NCBI GenBank assembly: GCA_012515085.1
Contig: JAAYZB010000087.1
Coordinates: forward strand, 1 to 34,568
From: Acholeplasmataceae bacterium
GTDB lineage: Bacteria > Bacillota_I > Bacilli_A > Izemoplasmatales > Hujiaoplasmataceae
Length of the DNA stretch: 34,568 bases
Direction: 5' to 3'
Below the pieces are notes generated by a model. The model made no database searches and had not been told where the DNA came from. It was given only the letters and a program-made list of their open reading frames with translations. Each line of letters opens with the position of its first letter. The first letter of the stretch is position 1. Below are positions 23,791-32,412 of this stretch, one piece after another. The translations under genes were made by a program, and so were the position numbers.

Positions 23791-24317
23791 GACATTTACA
23801 GACACCCATCGATGAAGCCACACGTCTTGCTCTACGTGTAGGTGAAGAAGTCATGCTATCAGGGATTATTTACACGGCCCGCGATCAAGCCCACAAGCGA
23901 CTTGTGGAATCGCTCAATAAACAAGAACCATTGCCCTTTCAGTTTGCTGGTCAAGTGGTGTACTATACGGGCCCCACTCCGGCTAAACTGGGACATCCAA
24001 TCGGTTCCTGTGGCCCGACATCCAGTTACCGGATGGATCCTTATAGTATCATCTTAATGAATGCCGGCCTGAAAATCATGATTGGAAAAGGCAATCGTAG
24101 CGAAGAGTTCAGACGGTCGTTGATTCAAACCAAGTCGGTCTATCTTGTCGCTGTCGGTGGCATTGGAGCACTGCTTTCAAAAACCGTGAAAACGGCTAAA
24201 TTGATAGCTTATCCAGATTTACAATCGGAAGCGGTAGTTGAATTTGAAGTCGAAAATTTTCCCGTTATTGTCGCAACAGATTCGGTCGGCAACGACCTAT
24301 TCGATCGTTCAAATTAA
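23787..24317 (+). CDS. fumB: Class I fumarate hydratase, beta subunit
   Basis: 176 residues from the GTG at 23787. An open frame continues further upstream, but only inside the alpha gene; the GTG has GGGGGA upstream and overlaps the alpha stop by four bases (GTGA). The start RHLQTPIDEATRLALRVGEEV is typical of the beta subunit. VYYTGPTPAKLGHPIGSCGPTSSYRMD contains the conserved GPT-x-GSCGPTTS-type block and MIGKGNRS is the late conserved loop. Together with the alpha subunit it forms the complete enzyme. A hairpin with a poor plus-strand U tract follows at 24336-24361. Confidence 0.92.
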   Translation: MRHLQTPIDEATRLALRVGEEVMLSGIIYTARDQAHKRLVESLNKQEPLPFQFAGQVVYYTGPTPAKLGHPIGSCGPTSSYRMDPYSIILMNAGLKIMIGKGNRSEEFRRSLIQTKSVYLVAVGGIGALLSKTVKTAKLIAYPDLQSEAVVEFEVENFPVIVATDSVGNDLFDRSN

Positions 24318-24332
24318 TCCCCATTCTTAATC

Positions 24333-24361
24333 AAAAAGCATATCCTAAAATGGATATGCTT
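24333..24361. terminator. Terminator between convergent fumB and proS
   Basis: A 10-bp stem AAGCATATCC/GGATATGCTT (24336-24345 and 24352-24361). On the minus strand it is followed by T5, making a good proS terminator; on the plus strand only ATTAAAC follows, so termination of fumB there may be weak. Confidence 0.78.
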
Positions 24362-24387
24362 ATTAAACTTTCTTACTTTGAATCCAC

Positions 24388-25830
24388 TTAATAGGCTTTC
24401 GCGAAATACACAAGGTATTTGGCTTTTTCACCACATACGGGGCAATAATCCCCCAAATGTTCTTGTATAAAAGGGATGCAGCGAGAAGTTGCAGTTGTTT
24501 CTTCTTTGATCTTTGTTTCACAAGCGGAATTCCCACACCACATCATTTTAACATATCCGGCATTATTGGCGATCAATTCTTTAAATTCGGCATAACTCTG
24601 AGCTTCATGAGTATTATCTTGGGCATTGTCAAGAGCTTTTTGATACATCTCGTCATGAATTTCTTGAAGCATACTTGGCATTTTATCGGCGACAACGGTC
24701 AATTTTTCCACAGTCTTTGAATGATTGACTCGTTTGACGACCACACATTCGCCTTTTTCCAAATCACGAGGGCCGACCTCAATGCGGATCGGTATCCCTT
24801 GCATTTCCGATTCTGAAAATTTCCAACCAGGTGATTTATCAGATTTGTCCACTTTCACACGAAGGTGTTTGTCGCTCAATCTTTGAGCCAATGCATCACA
24901 TGCTTCGATGATTCCTTCTCGATCAGTTTGAATCGGCACAATAATCACTTGAATTGGCGCAACAAAGGGAGGTAAAACCAGTCCTGAATCATCTCCATGA
25001 ACCATGATGATCGCTCCGATTAACCGAGTCGATACGCCCCAAGAAGTCTGATGAACATATTGAAGTTGATTGGATTGATCTAGAAATTGAATGCCAAAAG
25101 CTTTTGCGAAGCCGGTGCCTAGATAATGAGTTGTCCCTGATTGCAGAGCCTTGTTATCATGCATCAGCGCTTCGATGGCATAAGTATCCACCGCTCCGGC
25201 AAATTTTTCTTTTTCGGTTTTTTTCCCTGTTAAAAACGGAATTGCCAGCAATTCTTTTCCTAAATTTCGGTAAATATCTAAAATATCCATCGTCTCTTGT
25301 CTGGCTTCGGTTTCGGTTTGATGAATCGTATGGCCTTCCTGCCATAAGAATTCAGACCCACGAAGAAATGGACGAGTTGTTTTTTCCCAACGGACCACAC
25401 TGCACCATTGATTATATTTTTTTGGCAGATCCCGGTACGAAGAAATAATGTGCGAAAAATGATCGCAAAACAAAACCTCGGAGGTCGGTCGAATGATCAA
25501 CCTTTCCGATAATTCTTCTTTTCCGCCGATGGTCACAATTGCCGTTTCCGGTGCAAAACCTTCCACATGATCGGCTTCTTTTTGAAAAAGCGATTCTGGA
25601 ATGACGAGTGGAAAATAGACGTTGTCATGTCCCGTTTGCCGGAACTTTTCATTCAGATATTCTTGGATGTTCTCCCACAGTCGATAGCCGTATGGACGAT
25701 AGATGATAAATCCTTTCGCCGCGGTATAGTCCATCAGTTCAGCTTTTTTACAGACGTCGGTATACCATTGGGCGAAATCTTCGTCTCGACTGGTGATAGC
25801 CTTCACCAATTTTGTTGTTTGTTTGCTCAT
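24388..25830 (-). CDS. proS: Prolyl-tRNA synthetase, archaeal/eukaryotic type (type 3)
   Basis: 480 residues. Class II motif blocks are RPTSEVLFCDHF (from 114), RWEKTTRPFLRGSEFLWQEGH (motif 2, 147-167) and GVSTRLIGAIIMVHGDDSGL (motif 3 region, from 265). The INS editing domain of bacterial ProRS is absent. The C-terminal domain has C432/C437 (WCGNSAC) and C463/C466 (YCPVC), a zinc-binding pattern, and ends in Tyr, both features of the archaeal-type enzyme. The ATG at 25828-25830 has GAGGTGG five bases upstream; an upstream TTG is rejected. It is monocistronic with its own extended -10 promoter. No T-box was seen ahead of it. Confidence 0.96.
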   Translation of the reverse strand: MSKQTTKLVKAITSRDEDFAQWYTDVCKKAELMDYTAAKGFIIYRPYGYRLWENIQEYLNEKFRQTGHDNVYFPLVIPESLFQKEADHVEGFAPETAIVTIGGKEELSERLIIRPTSEVLFCDHFSHIISSYRDLPKKYNQWCSVVRWEKTTRPFLRGSEFLWQEGHTIHQTETEARQETMDILDIYRNLGKELLAIPFLTGKKTEKEKFAGAVDTYAIEALMHDNKALQSGTTHYLGTGFAKAFGIQFLDQSNQLQYVHQTSWGVSTRLIGAIIMVHGDDSGLVLPPFVAPIQVIIVPIQTDREGIIEACDALAQRLSDKHLRVKVDKSDKSPGWKFSESEMQGIPIRIEVGPRDLEKGECVVVKRVNHSKTVEKLTVVADKMPSMLQEIHDEMYQKALDNAQDNTHEAQSYAEFKELIANNAGYVKMMWCGNSACETKIKEETTATSRCIPFIQEHLGDYCPVCGEKAKYLVYFAKAY

Positions 25831-25856
25831 AATTCCACCTCGCAAATGCGTTATAT

Positions 25857-25865
25857 ATTATATCA
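25857..25865 (-). promoter_or_regulatory. Extended -10 promoter of proS
   Basis: Minus-strand TGATATAAT; no clear -35. It lies between the galT stop and the proS start. Confidence 0.68.
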
Positions 25866-25896
25866 TGCCTTACCGATTAAAGCAGACATTTTCTGC

Positions 25897-27372
25897 TTAT
25901 CTGCAGGCTTTTTCGACAAAGTCAATAAAGGCTTTTCGATCTGTCCGTTTGAAAACACCACAGTCCTCGATAACTTCTTCAAAGATGCGTCCGACTTCCA
26001 TTTGGAGAAAAAGATCCATCCGAAACGCCTTGAGAACCTTGTCCCGTATCTTTTCGATCCATGGTTCATGCTTTTTTAATTCAGGATAATCAGTTAGCGG
26101 TAGATTGTTTTTCAAAACGTGTTGAATCAAATCCAATTCTTGTTTCAATCTGCCCGGAAGAATCGCTAATCCCATGACTTCGATCAAACCAATATTTTCT
26201 TTTTTTATGTGAAACAACTCTTCCCGTGGATGGAACAATCCATATGGACGTTCGGTAGTCGCCCGATTATTTCTCAACACCAAATAGAAATGGTATTGAT
26301 CTTGTTGTTTTCTCATGATGGGAGTGAATGTATTATGACATTCGATAGTCTTGGCCAAAATACCAAGATCAGGATTGGAATAAGATTGCCAATAATTCAG
26401 CATTTGCTCCGCCATTGCCAAAAGTTTTGTTCGATCTCGGCTACTAAGCCGAATAACGGAAAGTGGCCAATCAAGGACGTCCACAATCACTCTGCCTTTT
26501 TTGATGGTGTGAACAATCTCCGCTTTCTGAATCGGAAAATCAGTCCGTCCACCCTGGAAATGATAATGAGACAAAATCGATCCACCCACGATTGGCAATC
26601 CCGCATTCGATCCCATTAAATAATGAGGAAACTGATCAACAAAATCCGCAAGCTCTCGAAAGGTTTTGACGTCGACTTTCATCGGGATATGCTCTTTTTT
26701 TAGGATGATCGTATGTTCATTGAAATAGGCATAGGGAGAATACTGAAATCCCCAACCATCAACTTCTTGGTCAAGTGTAATAGACACCACGCGATGGTTG
26801 CTTCGCGATGCTTTGTCGGAAGACCCATAATACCCGACATTTTCCATGCATAAGGCACACTTGGGATAATCAGTGTCGGGATTTTCCCGTAGCAATCCTA
26901 TCATTCTAGGATCTTTTTCTGGTTTTGACAAATTGATCGTTATCTCGAGTGGAGCATACTTTCCTTCATAGACAAAGGAAATATTTTTTTTGATTCGTTG
27001 GGTTTTTATATAGTTAGTGGCTTGGGAAAAATGAAAAAAATAATTCGTTGCTTTGACGGGATCAATGCGTTTCAATTCATGGAAATGACGATTGAGTTCG
27101 GAAGGCCTTGGCAAAAAACAATCGATGATCTTCGCTTCGAAATGATCTTTATAGGTGATGTCATTCTCAATTAAACTGCGTTGAATTGCCTCATCCAACA
27201 ACTCTTCCATCACTTGGAAAAAATCGACAGGCTCGTCAATCGCTTCTTTTTCAAATGTGTCGATATGGTACAGATACAAAACGCGATTGATGGCATAGTC
27301 GCAGTCTGCTTTTTCCAAAAAATGATTTTCAAGCGCGTAGTGAACCAATTGATTGATCGCTTTGTTTAACAT
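25897..27372 (-). CDS. galT: UTP-hexose-1-phosphate uridylyltransferase, class 2 (GalT)
   Basis: 491 residues, matching the long Bacillota form (Bacillus GalT about 513) rather than the 350-residue E. coli type. It transfers UMP between UDP-glucose and galactose-1-P in the Leloir pathway. Landmarks: SNHRVVSITLDQEVDGWGFQ (191-210), the active-site His-x-His H269/H271 in GGSILSHYHFQGGR, and a CALC pair (C172/C175) that may bind metal. GAGGTGAAGAA precedes the ATG. It is the last gene of a minus-strand run after galM. galK and galE are not in the window, so the pathway must be completed elsewhere. Confidence 0.95.
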   Translation of the reverse strand: MLNKAINQLVHYALENHFLEKADCDYAINRVLYLYHIDTFEKEAIDEPVDFFQVMEELLDEAIQRSLIENDITYKDHFEAKIIDCFLPRPSELNRHFHELKRIDPVKATNYFFHFSQATNYIKTQRIKKNISFVYEGKYAPLEITINLSKPEKDPRMIGLLRENPDTDYPKCALCMENVGYYGSSDKASRSNHRVVSITLDQEVDGWGFQYSPYAYFNEHTIILKKEHIPMKVDVKTFRELADFVDQFPHYLMGSNAGLPIVGGSILSHYHFQGGRTDFPIQKAEIVHTIKKGRVIVDVLDWPLSVIRLSSRDRTKLLAMAEQMLNYWQSYSNPDLGILAKTIECHNTFTPIMRKQQDQYHFYLVLRNNRATTERPYGLFHPREELFHIKKENIGLIEVMGLAILPGRLKQELDLIQHVLKNNLPLTDYPELKKHEPWIEKIRDKVLKAFRMDLFLQMEVGRIFEEVIEDCGVFKRTDRKAFIDFVEKACR

Positions 27373-27426
27373 TTCTTCACCTCTTCAGGTTTCTCAGCTG
27401 GTTTCAATATTTTTCTCTAGCACAAA

Positions 27427-28440
27427 TTATTTCTCATTTTCTATTAATCGATATTGAATTTGATGACGATACCACTCGCCTTTATTGAGTCTATAGACTG
27501 GCGAACTTGTCTTTTCATCCAGTCTTAGCGGATAATGCGGTTCCATGGCAATGGCCGAATGCAATCCTAGTAACCGTCCGGTTTGAATCGGCACTTTGGG
27601 ATCGGGATAATTCGTGGTATAGATTGTGATCCCAGGATAAGTGCTTATGATCGTGAGCGAGCGGTTGGATTTTTTCGACGTCAATACCAGATCTAGATCT
27701 CGAGGTTTTTTGAGAATAAAATAATGATCCAACCCGTTTGATCCCTGGCTTTTCAGCAAAGGATCTGTAATGCTTGGCATCACAAAACGACGTTGTCTAA
27801 AATCGAAGAGAGTGTCGTCAACAGAAATTTTCTCGGTCCCGAGAATATCGTCATCCACTAAGACTACTTCATCGGCATTGATCAACAATTGATGAGATGT
27901 AATTGGATGATCAAAATCACCATCCAAGTTAAAATAGGCGTGATTGGTCATGTTCAACAAGGTGTCTTCATTGGCTATAGCTTCATAAAAGACGGTGAGC
28001 CCGGAATGATCGACGACATAGGTGATTTCAATCTTTACCAGTCCCTTCATGAAAGGGTGCCGATAGTCGCTTTGAAATACGACAGTCGCGCCTTGAAGGG
28101 TTTCCTCTGTCTTGACCAAATCAAAGTTGATAAAGGAGAACCCGTATTCCGCACTATGAAGCAAGTGCGGATGGTTGCACTTCACTTGATAGTTTTTTGC
28201 CTCAAAACAAAATTCGCTGTTCGGGATTCTTCCGGTCATCGGTCCAATGGTCGATCCTAAATACATTCCCGGCGATTGGTAATGGTGATAATTTGCATAT
28301 CGGCTAACAAGGTCGGTTCCATCCGCAGCCCTCCATTTAGTCCAAGTCGCTCCCAATGTAAGAAAGGCAAATACTTGCTGATTGGCCAACGTGACTGTTA
28401 CTTCGCGGATATTGTCAAATACGGGTTGAATAGAAATCAT
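27427..28440 (-). CDS. galM: Aldose 1-epimerase (galactose mutarotase)
   Basis: 337-residue beta-sandwich enzyme that equilibrates alpha and beta anomers of galactose or glucose. Conserved points: GRIPN (R71), LLHSAEYG (H95), TNHAYFNLDGD (catalytic acid H167), GLDHYF (D238) and IAMEPHYP (catalytic base E300). Normal length; cytoplasmic. Its ATG overlaps the stop of the upstream RluA-type gene by four bases and galT follows 54 bases later, a sensible galactose-use pair. Confidence 0.93.
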   Translation of the reverse strand: MISIQPVFDNIREVTVTLANQQVFAFLTLGATWTKWRAADGTDLVSRYANYHHYQSPGMYLGSTIGPMTGRIPNSEFCFEAKNYQVKCNHPHLLHSAEYGFSFINFDLVKTEETLQGATVVFQSDYRHPFMKGLVKIEITYVVDHSGLTVFYEAIANEDTLLNMTNHAYFNLDGDFDHPITSHQLLINADEVVLVDDDILGTEKISVDDTLFDFRQRRFVMPSITDPLLKSQGSNGLDHYFILKKPRDLDLVLTSKKSNRSLTIISTYPGITIYTTNYPDPKVPIQTGRLLGLHSAIAMEPHYPLRLDEKTSSPVYRLNKGEWYRHQIQYRLIENEK

Positions 28441-29165
28441 TGATCATTGTCTCCTGTTCTATAGTCACTAGTAAGATATGGTTCAATTTGTTTTTTATAA
28501 GGCGAAAAGAGCGGTCCTTCCGGAGCAAACGAAAAAAATTGGATTTCTCTGGTTATCGGATGTGGAAACTGTAGCCGATAGGCCCACAGTCCGATGTCAT
28601 TGGTTTTTAATAAAGCAGATGCTCCATATTTTCGATCATTGAACAAGGGGTGGCCTCGAGACGCAAATTGGATGCGGATTTGATGAAATCTTCCCGTAAC
28701 TAGGGTAATCTCCACAAGGGTTCCCTTTTGTTTCTGCCAAGTGACATGCGCCAGCGATTCATACTTCAGAATTGCGGTTTTTCCAGAAGAATCAACTGAA
28801 GCAATGTGTTCTTCCAGATCTTTTTTTAGTTCATCACTCAGCATCTCTACTGGGTTGAGTAAAGATAAAGACCCTTCCACTAACGCGAAATAGGATTTGC
28901 AGAATTGCCCCTCACGAATTGCTTGACTTAACCGACTGGCTGCTTTCGATGTTCGAGCAAAAACCATAACTCCGCCCACATTAAGATCGAGTCGGTGAAC
29001 CAAACCAAGAAACACATTTCCCGGTTTCGAGTACTTTTCTTTCAAATAGCTTTTTATTTCCGTCAACATGTCCGGAAGTGGCTTACTGCCTTTTTGACTC
29101 AAAATTCCCGGAGGTTTGACGCAGACGATCACATGATTATCTTCATACAAGACTTTGAGTTCCAT
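28437..29165 (-). CDS. RluA-family RNA pseudouridine synthase
   Basis: 242 residues. The start LYEDNHVIVCVKPPGILSQ and the catalytic block GLVHRLDLNVGGVMVFARTSKAA (catalytic Asp60) identify the RluA class. GRFHQIRIQFASRGHPLFNDRKYG is the conserved second block. There is no S4 domain before the catalytic domain, so it resembles the short RluA/TruC-like or YhcT/YjbO group; the target uridine (rRNA or tRNA) cannot be told. The usual HRLDR-x-T/S-SG reads HRLDLNVGG here, a mild deviation. The start is one base after the ZIP gene stop and the end overlaps galM. Confidence 0.9.
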   Translation of the reverse strand: MELKVLYEDNHVIVCVKPPGILSQKGSKPLPDMLTEIKSYLKEKYSKPGNVFLGLVHRLDLNVGGVMVFARTSKAASRLSQAIREGQFCKSYFALVEGSLSLLNPVEMLSDELKKDLEEHIASVDSSGKTAILKYESLAHVTWQKQKGTLVEITLVTGRFHQIRIQFASRGHPLFNDRKYGASALLKTNDIGLWAYRLQFPHPITREIQFFSFAPEGPLFSPYKKQIEPYLTSDYRTGDNDQ

Positions 29166-29166
29166 C

Positions 29167-29964
29167 TTATCCCAACGCTACGTCCAAAATCATCATCACG
29201 ACAAAACCGAACATTACCGCCATCGTACCGATGTTTGAATGTTTCCCAAGCAATGCTTCCGGAATCAATTCTTCTACTACTACATAAATCATTGCGCCCG
29301 CCGCAAACGCCAAAAGCCACGGCATGACCGTGACCAATTGACTTGCCAACAAGAGTCCGATAACCGCAAACACCGGTTCAACGACGCCACTCAAAGCGCC
29401 ATAGAAAAAGGATTTTCCTCTGGACATCTTTTCTTGTCTCAGCGGTAGTGAAATGGCGGCGCCTTCCGGAAAATTCTGAAGACCGATCCCAATGGCCAAA
29501 CCAAAGGCCGATGCGATGGCGATTGCGGAATTGCTTTGAAGCGCGAGGCCAAAAGCCAAACCAACAGCCAACCCCTCAGGAACATTGTGAAGTGCCACGG
29601 CAAATACAAGCATAGTGGTTCGTTTCCAGCTGGCATGTAAGCCCTCCGGTTTATCTTCGCCAATATGGAGATGCGGCAACAAAGTGTCCACTAGTAACAA
29701 GAATAGGCCACCACCCACGAAACCTACTGCGGCCGGAATCCACCCGATCATTCCGAGTAACTCCGCTTCTTCAATTGCGGGATTCAAGAGCGACCAAACC
29801 GACGCGGCAATCATGACTCCCGCCGCAAATCCAAGTGATAAGCGTTTGAACAGATCGCTCATCGAGTGTTTAAAGAAGAACACCATGGCCGAACCGGCTG
29901 TGGTCATCACGGTTATAAAGGATATTCCAATGGCTGTAATTGTTCCATCTGATAAGCCAAACAT
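29167..29964 (-). CDS. ZIP family divalent metal transporter
   Basis: 265 residues, about eight transmembrane helices. Metal-site motifs on the central helices are H126-N-x-P-E130 (ALHNVPEGLAVG) and N164-F-P-E167 (QNFPEGAAISLPLR), plus GVVEP (Glu196), as in GufA/ZupT-like members that carry zinc and other divalent ions. A short His-containing loop (PHLHIGEDKPEGLHASW) precedes the fourth helix. ATG with GGAGG eight bases upstream; the TTG one codon earlier is less well spaced. It lies 12 bases after the fusion gene. The direction of transport (uptake) is inferred from the family. Confidence 0.93.
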   Translation of the reverse strand: MFGLSDGTITAIGISFITVMTTAGSAMVFFFKHSMSDLFKRLSLGFAAGVMIAASVWSLLNPAIEEAELLGMIGWIPAAVGFVGGGLFLLLVDTLLPHLHIGEDKPEGLHASWKRTTMLVFAVALHNVPEGLAVGLAFGLALQSNSAIAIASAFGLAIGIGLQNFPEGAAISLPLRQEKMSRGKSFFYGALSGVVEPVFAVIGLLLASQLVTVMPWLLAFAAGAMIYVVVEELIPEALLGKHSNIGTMAVMFGFVVMMILDVALG

Positions 29965-29976
29965 CAAATTTTCCTC

Positions 29977-32319
29977 CTATTGATAGTTCAAATTATTCGT
30001 CCAAACAAAATCGATTGGAAATGCTTCTTCGAGTAATCGTTGAAGGTCGGGATTGGGACACGCTTTCGCTTCCCCTTTGGGCCCAAACACCAACCGGTGA
30101 AGTTGATGTATGTCTTGCATCGCCCAAGCCATGTTGTTTAGCATTATCGTCGGAAAAGTTGTCTCCGCGACCGTCCATGATTGAAGTGCAGGGCATTGTT
30201 TTTTGACTAGTGGCCAGATTTCTTTGATGAATAATGGCCAATTCACAACTTTGAAACTGGCATATTGATCTGTCATTGATGCAGGAATGTACTTGAGATT
30301 ATCATGAATTGAATCCTGATATCGAGCGGGCAACAACAATAACGATTTATGATGCTTCTCCAACAATAAAGGGAATGCCGCCACAATTGATTGACGATTT
30401 CCGGCAAATTCGTGAATCAAGCATTCCTCGCTCTCTCGTTCCAGTCGAAGAACGACATAAGCACTGATTTTTCCTTGTTTCTCTATGATTTCCAATGCAT
30501 GATCCACCATCATTCGCGGAATCAGCGTTCCTTTGATCAATCGTTGCATCGACTCAAGTGTTCGTTCGTAACGAAATGGTTCGGATTCTGACAATTGAAA
30601 TATGGTTGGCAAATCTTGTTCTTGATAATCTCGAATTATGACGGCATCTGTTTTTTTCATCACAGAAGGATCCATCATATACCCCTTCACATGCCCGACG
30701 CGAGTCGCCCCAAAACGTTCATAGAGCGATCCTTCTCCGGATATGATCGCCAAGCTGATTTGCTCGCTAAGCATCTTCGTTTCCGCCATTTTTAGCAATG
30801 CGGAAGCCAATCTGCGGCCTTGATAGTCTTTTCTTGTACAGACAGATCCAATCGATCCCACCTGCAAATATGCGTCTCCAAGATGAAGGCTCGCAGGATA
30901 ATAGCTGACTAAAGAAAGTACTTCTTCGTCTTTTGTTGCGACAAACATTCGCTCTTGATTTGCTTTTCCAAGTAATAAGGGATACTCGCGATCCATGGCT
31001 TCCTTGAATGTTTCCGATGCCAAACGAATCGCTCCGTGATACTCTTCCTCCCGACAAGGGTGAAAAGCGATAGGGGCAGTCATTTTATCGATATAATTGG
31101 CATAATCAACCATGGTCTTTCTCTTTCGAGACTCTTCGGCGGCAAAAGCTAATAAATGGCTCGCTATTGACGCATCCAAATCAGCTTTATCACGATTGGC
31201 ATCCGTTTCTATGAAACCGATAAAAGCCTCCATGATCCCTTGATCGCCACCACCATGACCCGTTTCGCCTGGATCGCAGTGCTTCGTTTCAATGACGCCT
31301 TTTCCGAATTGGATCAATTCCAATTCGCTTTTTTCCAGATGACCACGGATTTCTCCCAGAGTTCCCATCAGTTTGATCGTTCTTGTGTTCTCTTCAGTAA
31401 AGGCCGTCATTGTAAATGCAACCGTCACTTCATTCTCAAACTCAATGATGGTCACTTGATGATCGACGACATCGTTGTCATTGTGATAAACACAGCGTCC
31501 ATAGGGTCCGTTTTTTAACGCTGCGAGGAGCGATTCGTCAGTCATTTGGTTTGAAACGGGCAGTTTCATCCAAATTGGTGCCTTTAAATAGACTTTTGGC
31601 GCATAAAATAAGCAGGTGTCTTTCACCGGGCAACCATCCATGCAGAAAGGTGGGCTACCTTTCGGCGCATTGGATTCTTTATAGTGAGTCAACTTTCCAA
31701 GCGAAGATACTTGTTTGATTTTGCTGTTAGAAAGCCAAATCATCAGGTCCAAATCGTGACAAGATTTGGCGAGCAACATCGGTGCCGATTTCTTTTCATT
31801 GTGCCAGTTTCCCCTCACATAACTGTGAGCATGATGCCAATAGGATACGTTTTCGTTATGTTGGATCGTCATCAATTTTCCAATTTTTCCGTCATCCAGC
31901 CATGCTTTGATTTGTGAAAAAAACGGCGTATAACGCAAGACATGTCCAATCATCATCTTTCGATTCCATTGCTTTGCCTTCTCTCCAAGAAGCAGACAGT
32001 CTTCCGGGGTGACAGCCATTGGTTTTTCCAAGAAGATATCATATCCGAGTTCCATCGCTTTTAAAGCCGGCGCAACATGCAAGGTATCTTGGGTACAGAT
32101 AAAACAAGTATCGGCCATTTTGGGAGAAGCCAATATCTCTTGATCCGTCGGATATTGCTTATCGATAGGTATCTGGTGTTGATAACTAAAATAAGCCCGT
32201 CTTTCGAGATCAGGCTCGGCAACCGCCACAAACCGAATCGCTTCCGGATGCTTTAATCCGTATTCGCCGTAGACACCAATGCCTCTGGCGCCTGCGCCAA
32301 TTAAGATTGCTGTGATCAT
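29977..32319 (-). CDS. Fusion: Gfo/Idh/MocA oxidoreductase + GNAT (Eis-like) acetyltransferase
   Basis: 780 residues in one open frame. Residues 1-413 form a Gfo/Idh/MocA dehydrogenase: Rossmann GAGARG (8-13), EKPMAVT (98-104), and the catalytic region K185-S-C-H188 followed by DLDLMIW. A cysteine motif C226-x3-C230-x5-C236 occurs in one subgroup of the family. Residues 414-780 form a GNAT acetyltransferase: acetyl-CoA loop VGSIGSVCTRKDYQGRRLASALL (487-509), then a second, weaker GNAT-like half and a C-terminal domain, the layout of Eis-type enzymes. Plausibly it oxidises a sugar or cyclitol derivative and acetylates an amine on the same or a related compound (inference). It heads the run to ZIP, RluA, galM and galT. 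GGGTGAG precedes the ATG. Confidence 0.87.
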   Translation of the reverse strand: MITAILIGAGARGIGVYGEYGLKHPEAIRFVAVAEPDLERRAYFSYQHQIPIDKQYPTDQEILASPKMADTCFICTQDTLHVAPALKAMELGYDIFLEKPMAVTPEDCLLLGEKAKQWNRKMMIGHVLRYTPFFSQIKAWLDDGKIGKLMTIQHNENVSYWHHAHSYVRGNWHNEKKSAPMLLAKSCHDLDLMIWLSNSKIKQVSSLGKLTHYKESNAPKGSPPFCMDGCPVKDTCLFYAPKVYLKAPIWMKLPVSNQMTDESLLAALKNGPYGRCVYHNDNDVVDHQVTIIEFENEVTVAFTMTAFTEENTRTIKLMGTLGEIRGHLEKSELELIQFGKGVIETKHCDPGETGHGGGDQGIMEAFIGFIETDANRDKADLDASIASHLLAFAAEESRKRKTMVDYANYIDKMTAPIAFHPCREEEYHGAIRLASETFKEAMDREYPLLLGKANQERMFVATKDEEVLSLVSYYPASLHLGDAYLQVGSIGSVCTRKDYQGRRLASALLKMAETKMLSEQISLAIISGEGSLYERFGATRVGHVKGYMMDPSVMKKTDAVIIRDYQEQDLPTIFQLSESEPFRYERTLESMQRLIKGTLIPRMMVDHALEIIEKQGKISAYVVLRLERESEECLIHEFAGNRQSIVAAFPLLLEKHHKSLLLLPARYQDSIHDNLKYIPASMTDQYASFKVVNWPLFIKEIWPLVKKQCPALQSWTVAETTFPTIMLNNMAWAMQDIHQLHRLVFGPKGEAKACPNPDLQRLLEEAFPIDFVWTNNLNYQ

Positions 32320-32342
32320 GTCATCTCACCCACTTAAAGAAT

Positions 32343-32351
32343 ATTGTATCA
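32343..32351 (-). promoter_or_regulatory. Extended -10 promoter of the fusion-galT gene run
   Basis: Minus-strand TGATACAAT, one mismatch from the extended -10 seen elsewhere in the window; no clear -35. Confidence 0.5.
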
Positions 32352-32380
32352 CAAAATTGAATAATTGCGATGGTTCCAAC

Positions 32381-32404
32381 AAAAAACCGGGTAGAAAACC
32401 CGGC
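32381..32404 (-). terminator. Intrinsic terminator of aspS
   Basis: Minus-strand stem CCGGGT/ACCCGG (plus 32387-32392 and 32398-32403), 5-base loop, T6 tract. It begins about 9 bases after the aspS stop. Confidence 0.87.
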
Positions 32405-32412
32405 TGTTTATT

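Noticed and set aside
25885-25910. Hairpin AAGCAGA/TCTGCTT at the end of galT as a terminator
   Set aside because: The stem is short and is followed by TAATCGG rather than a U tract; termination of galT there is doubtful.
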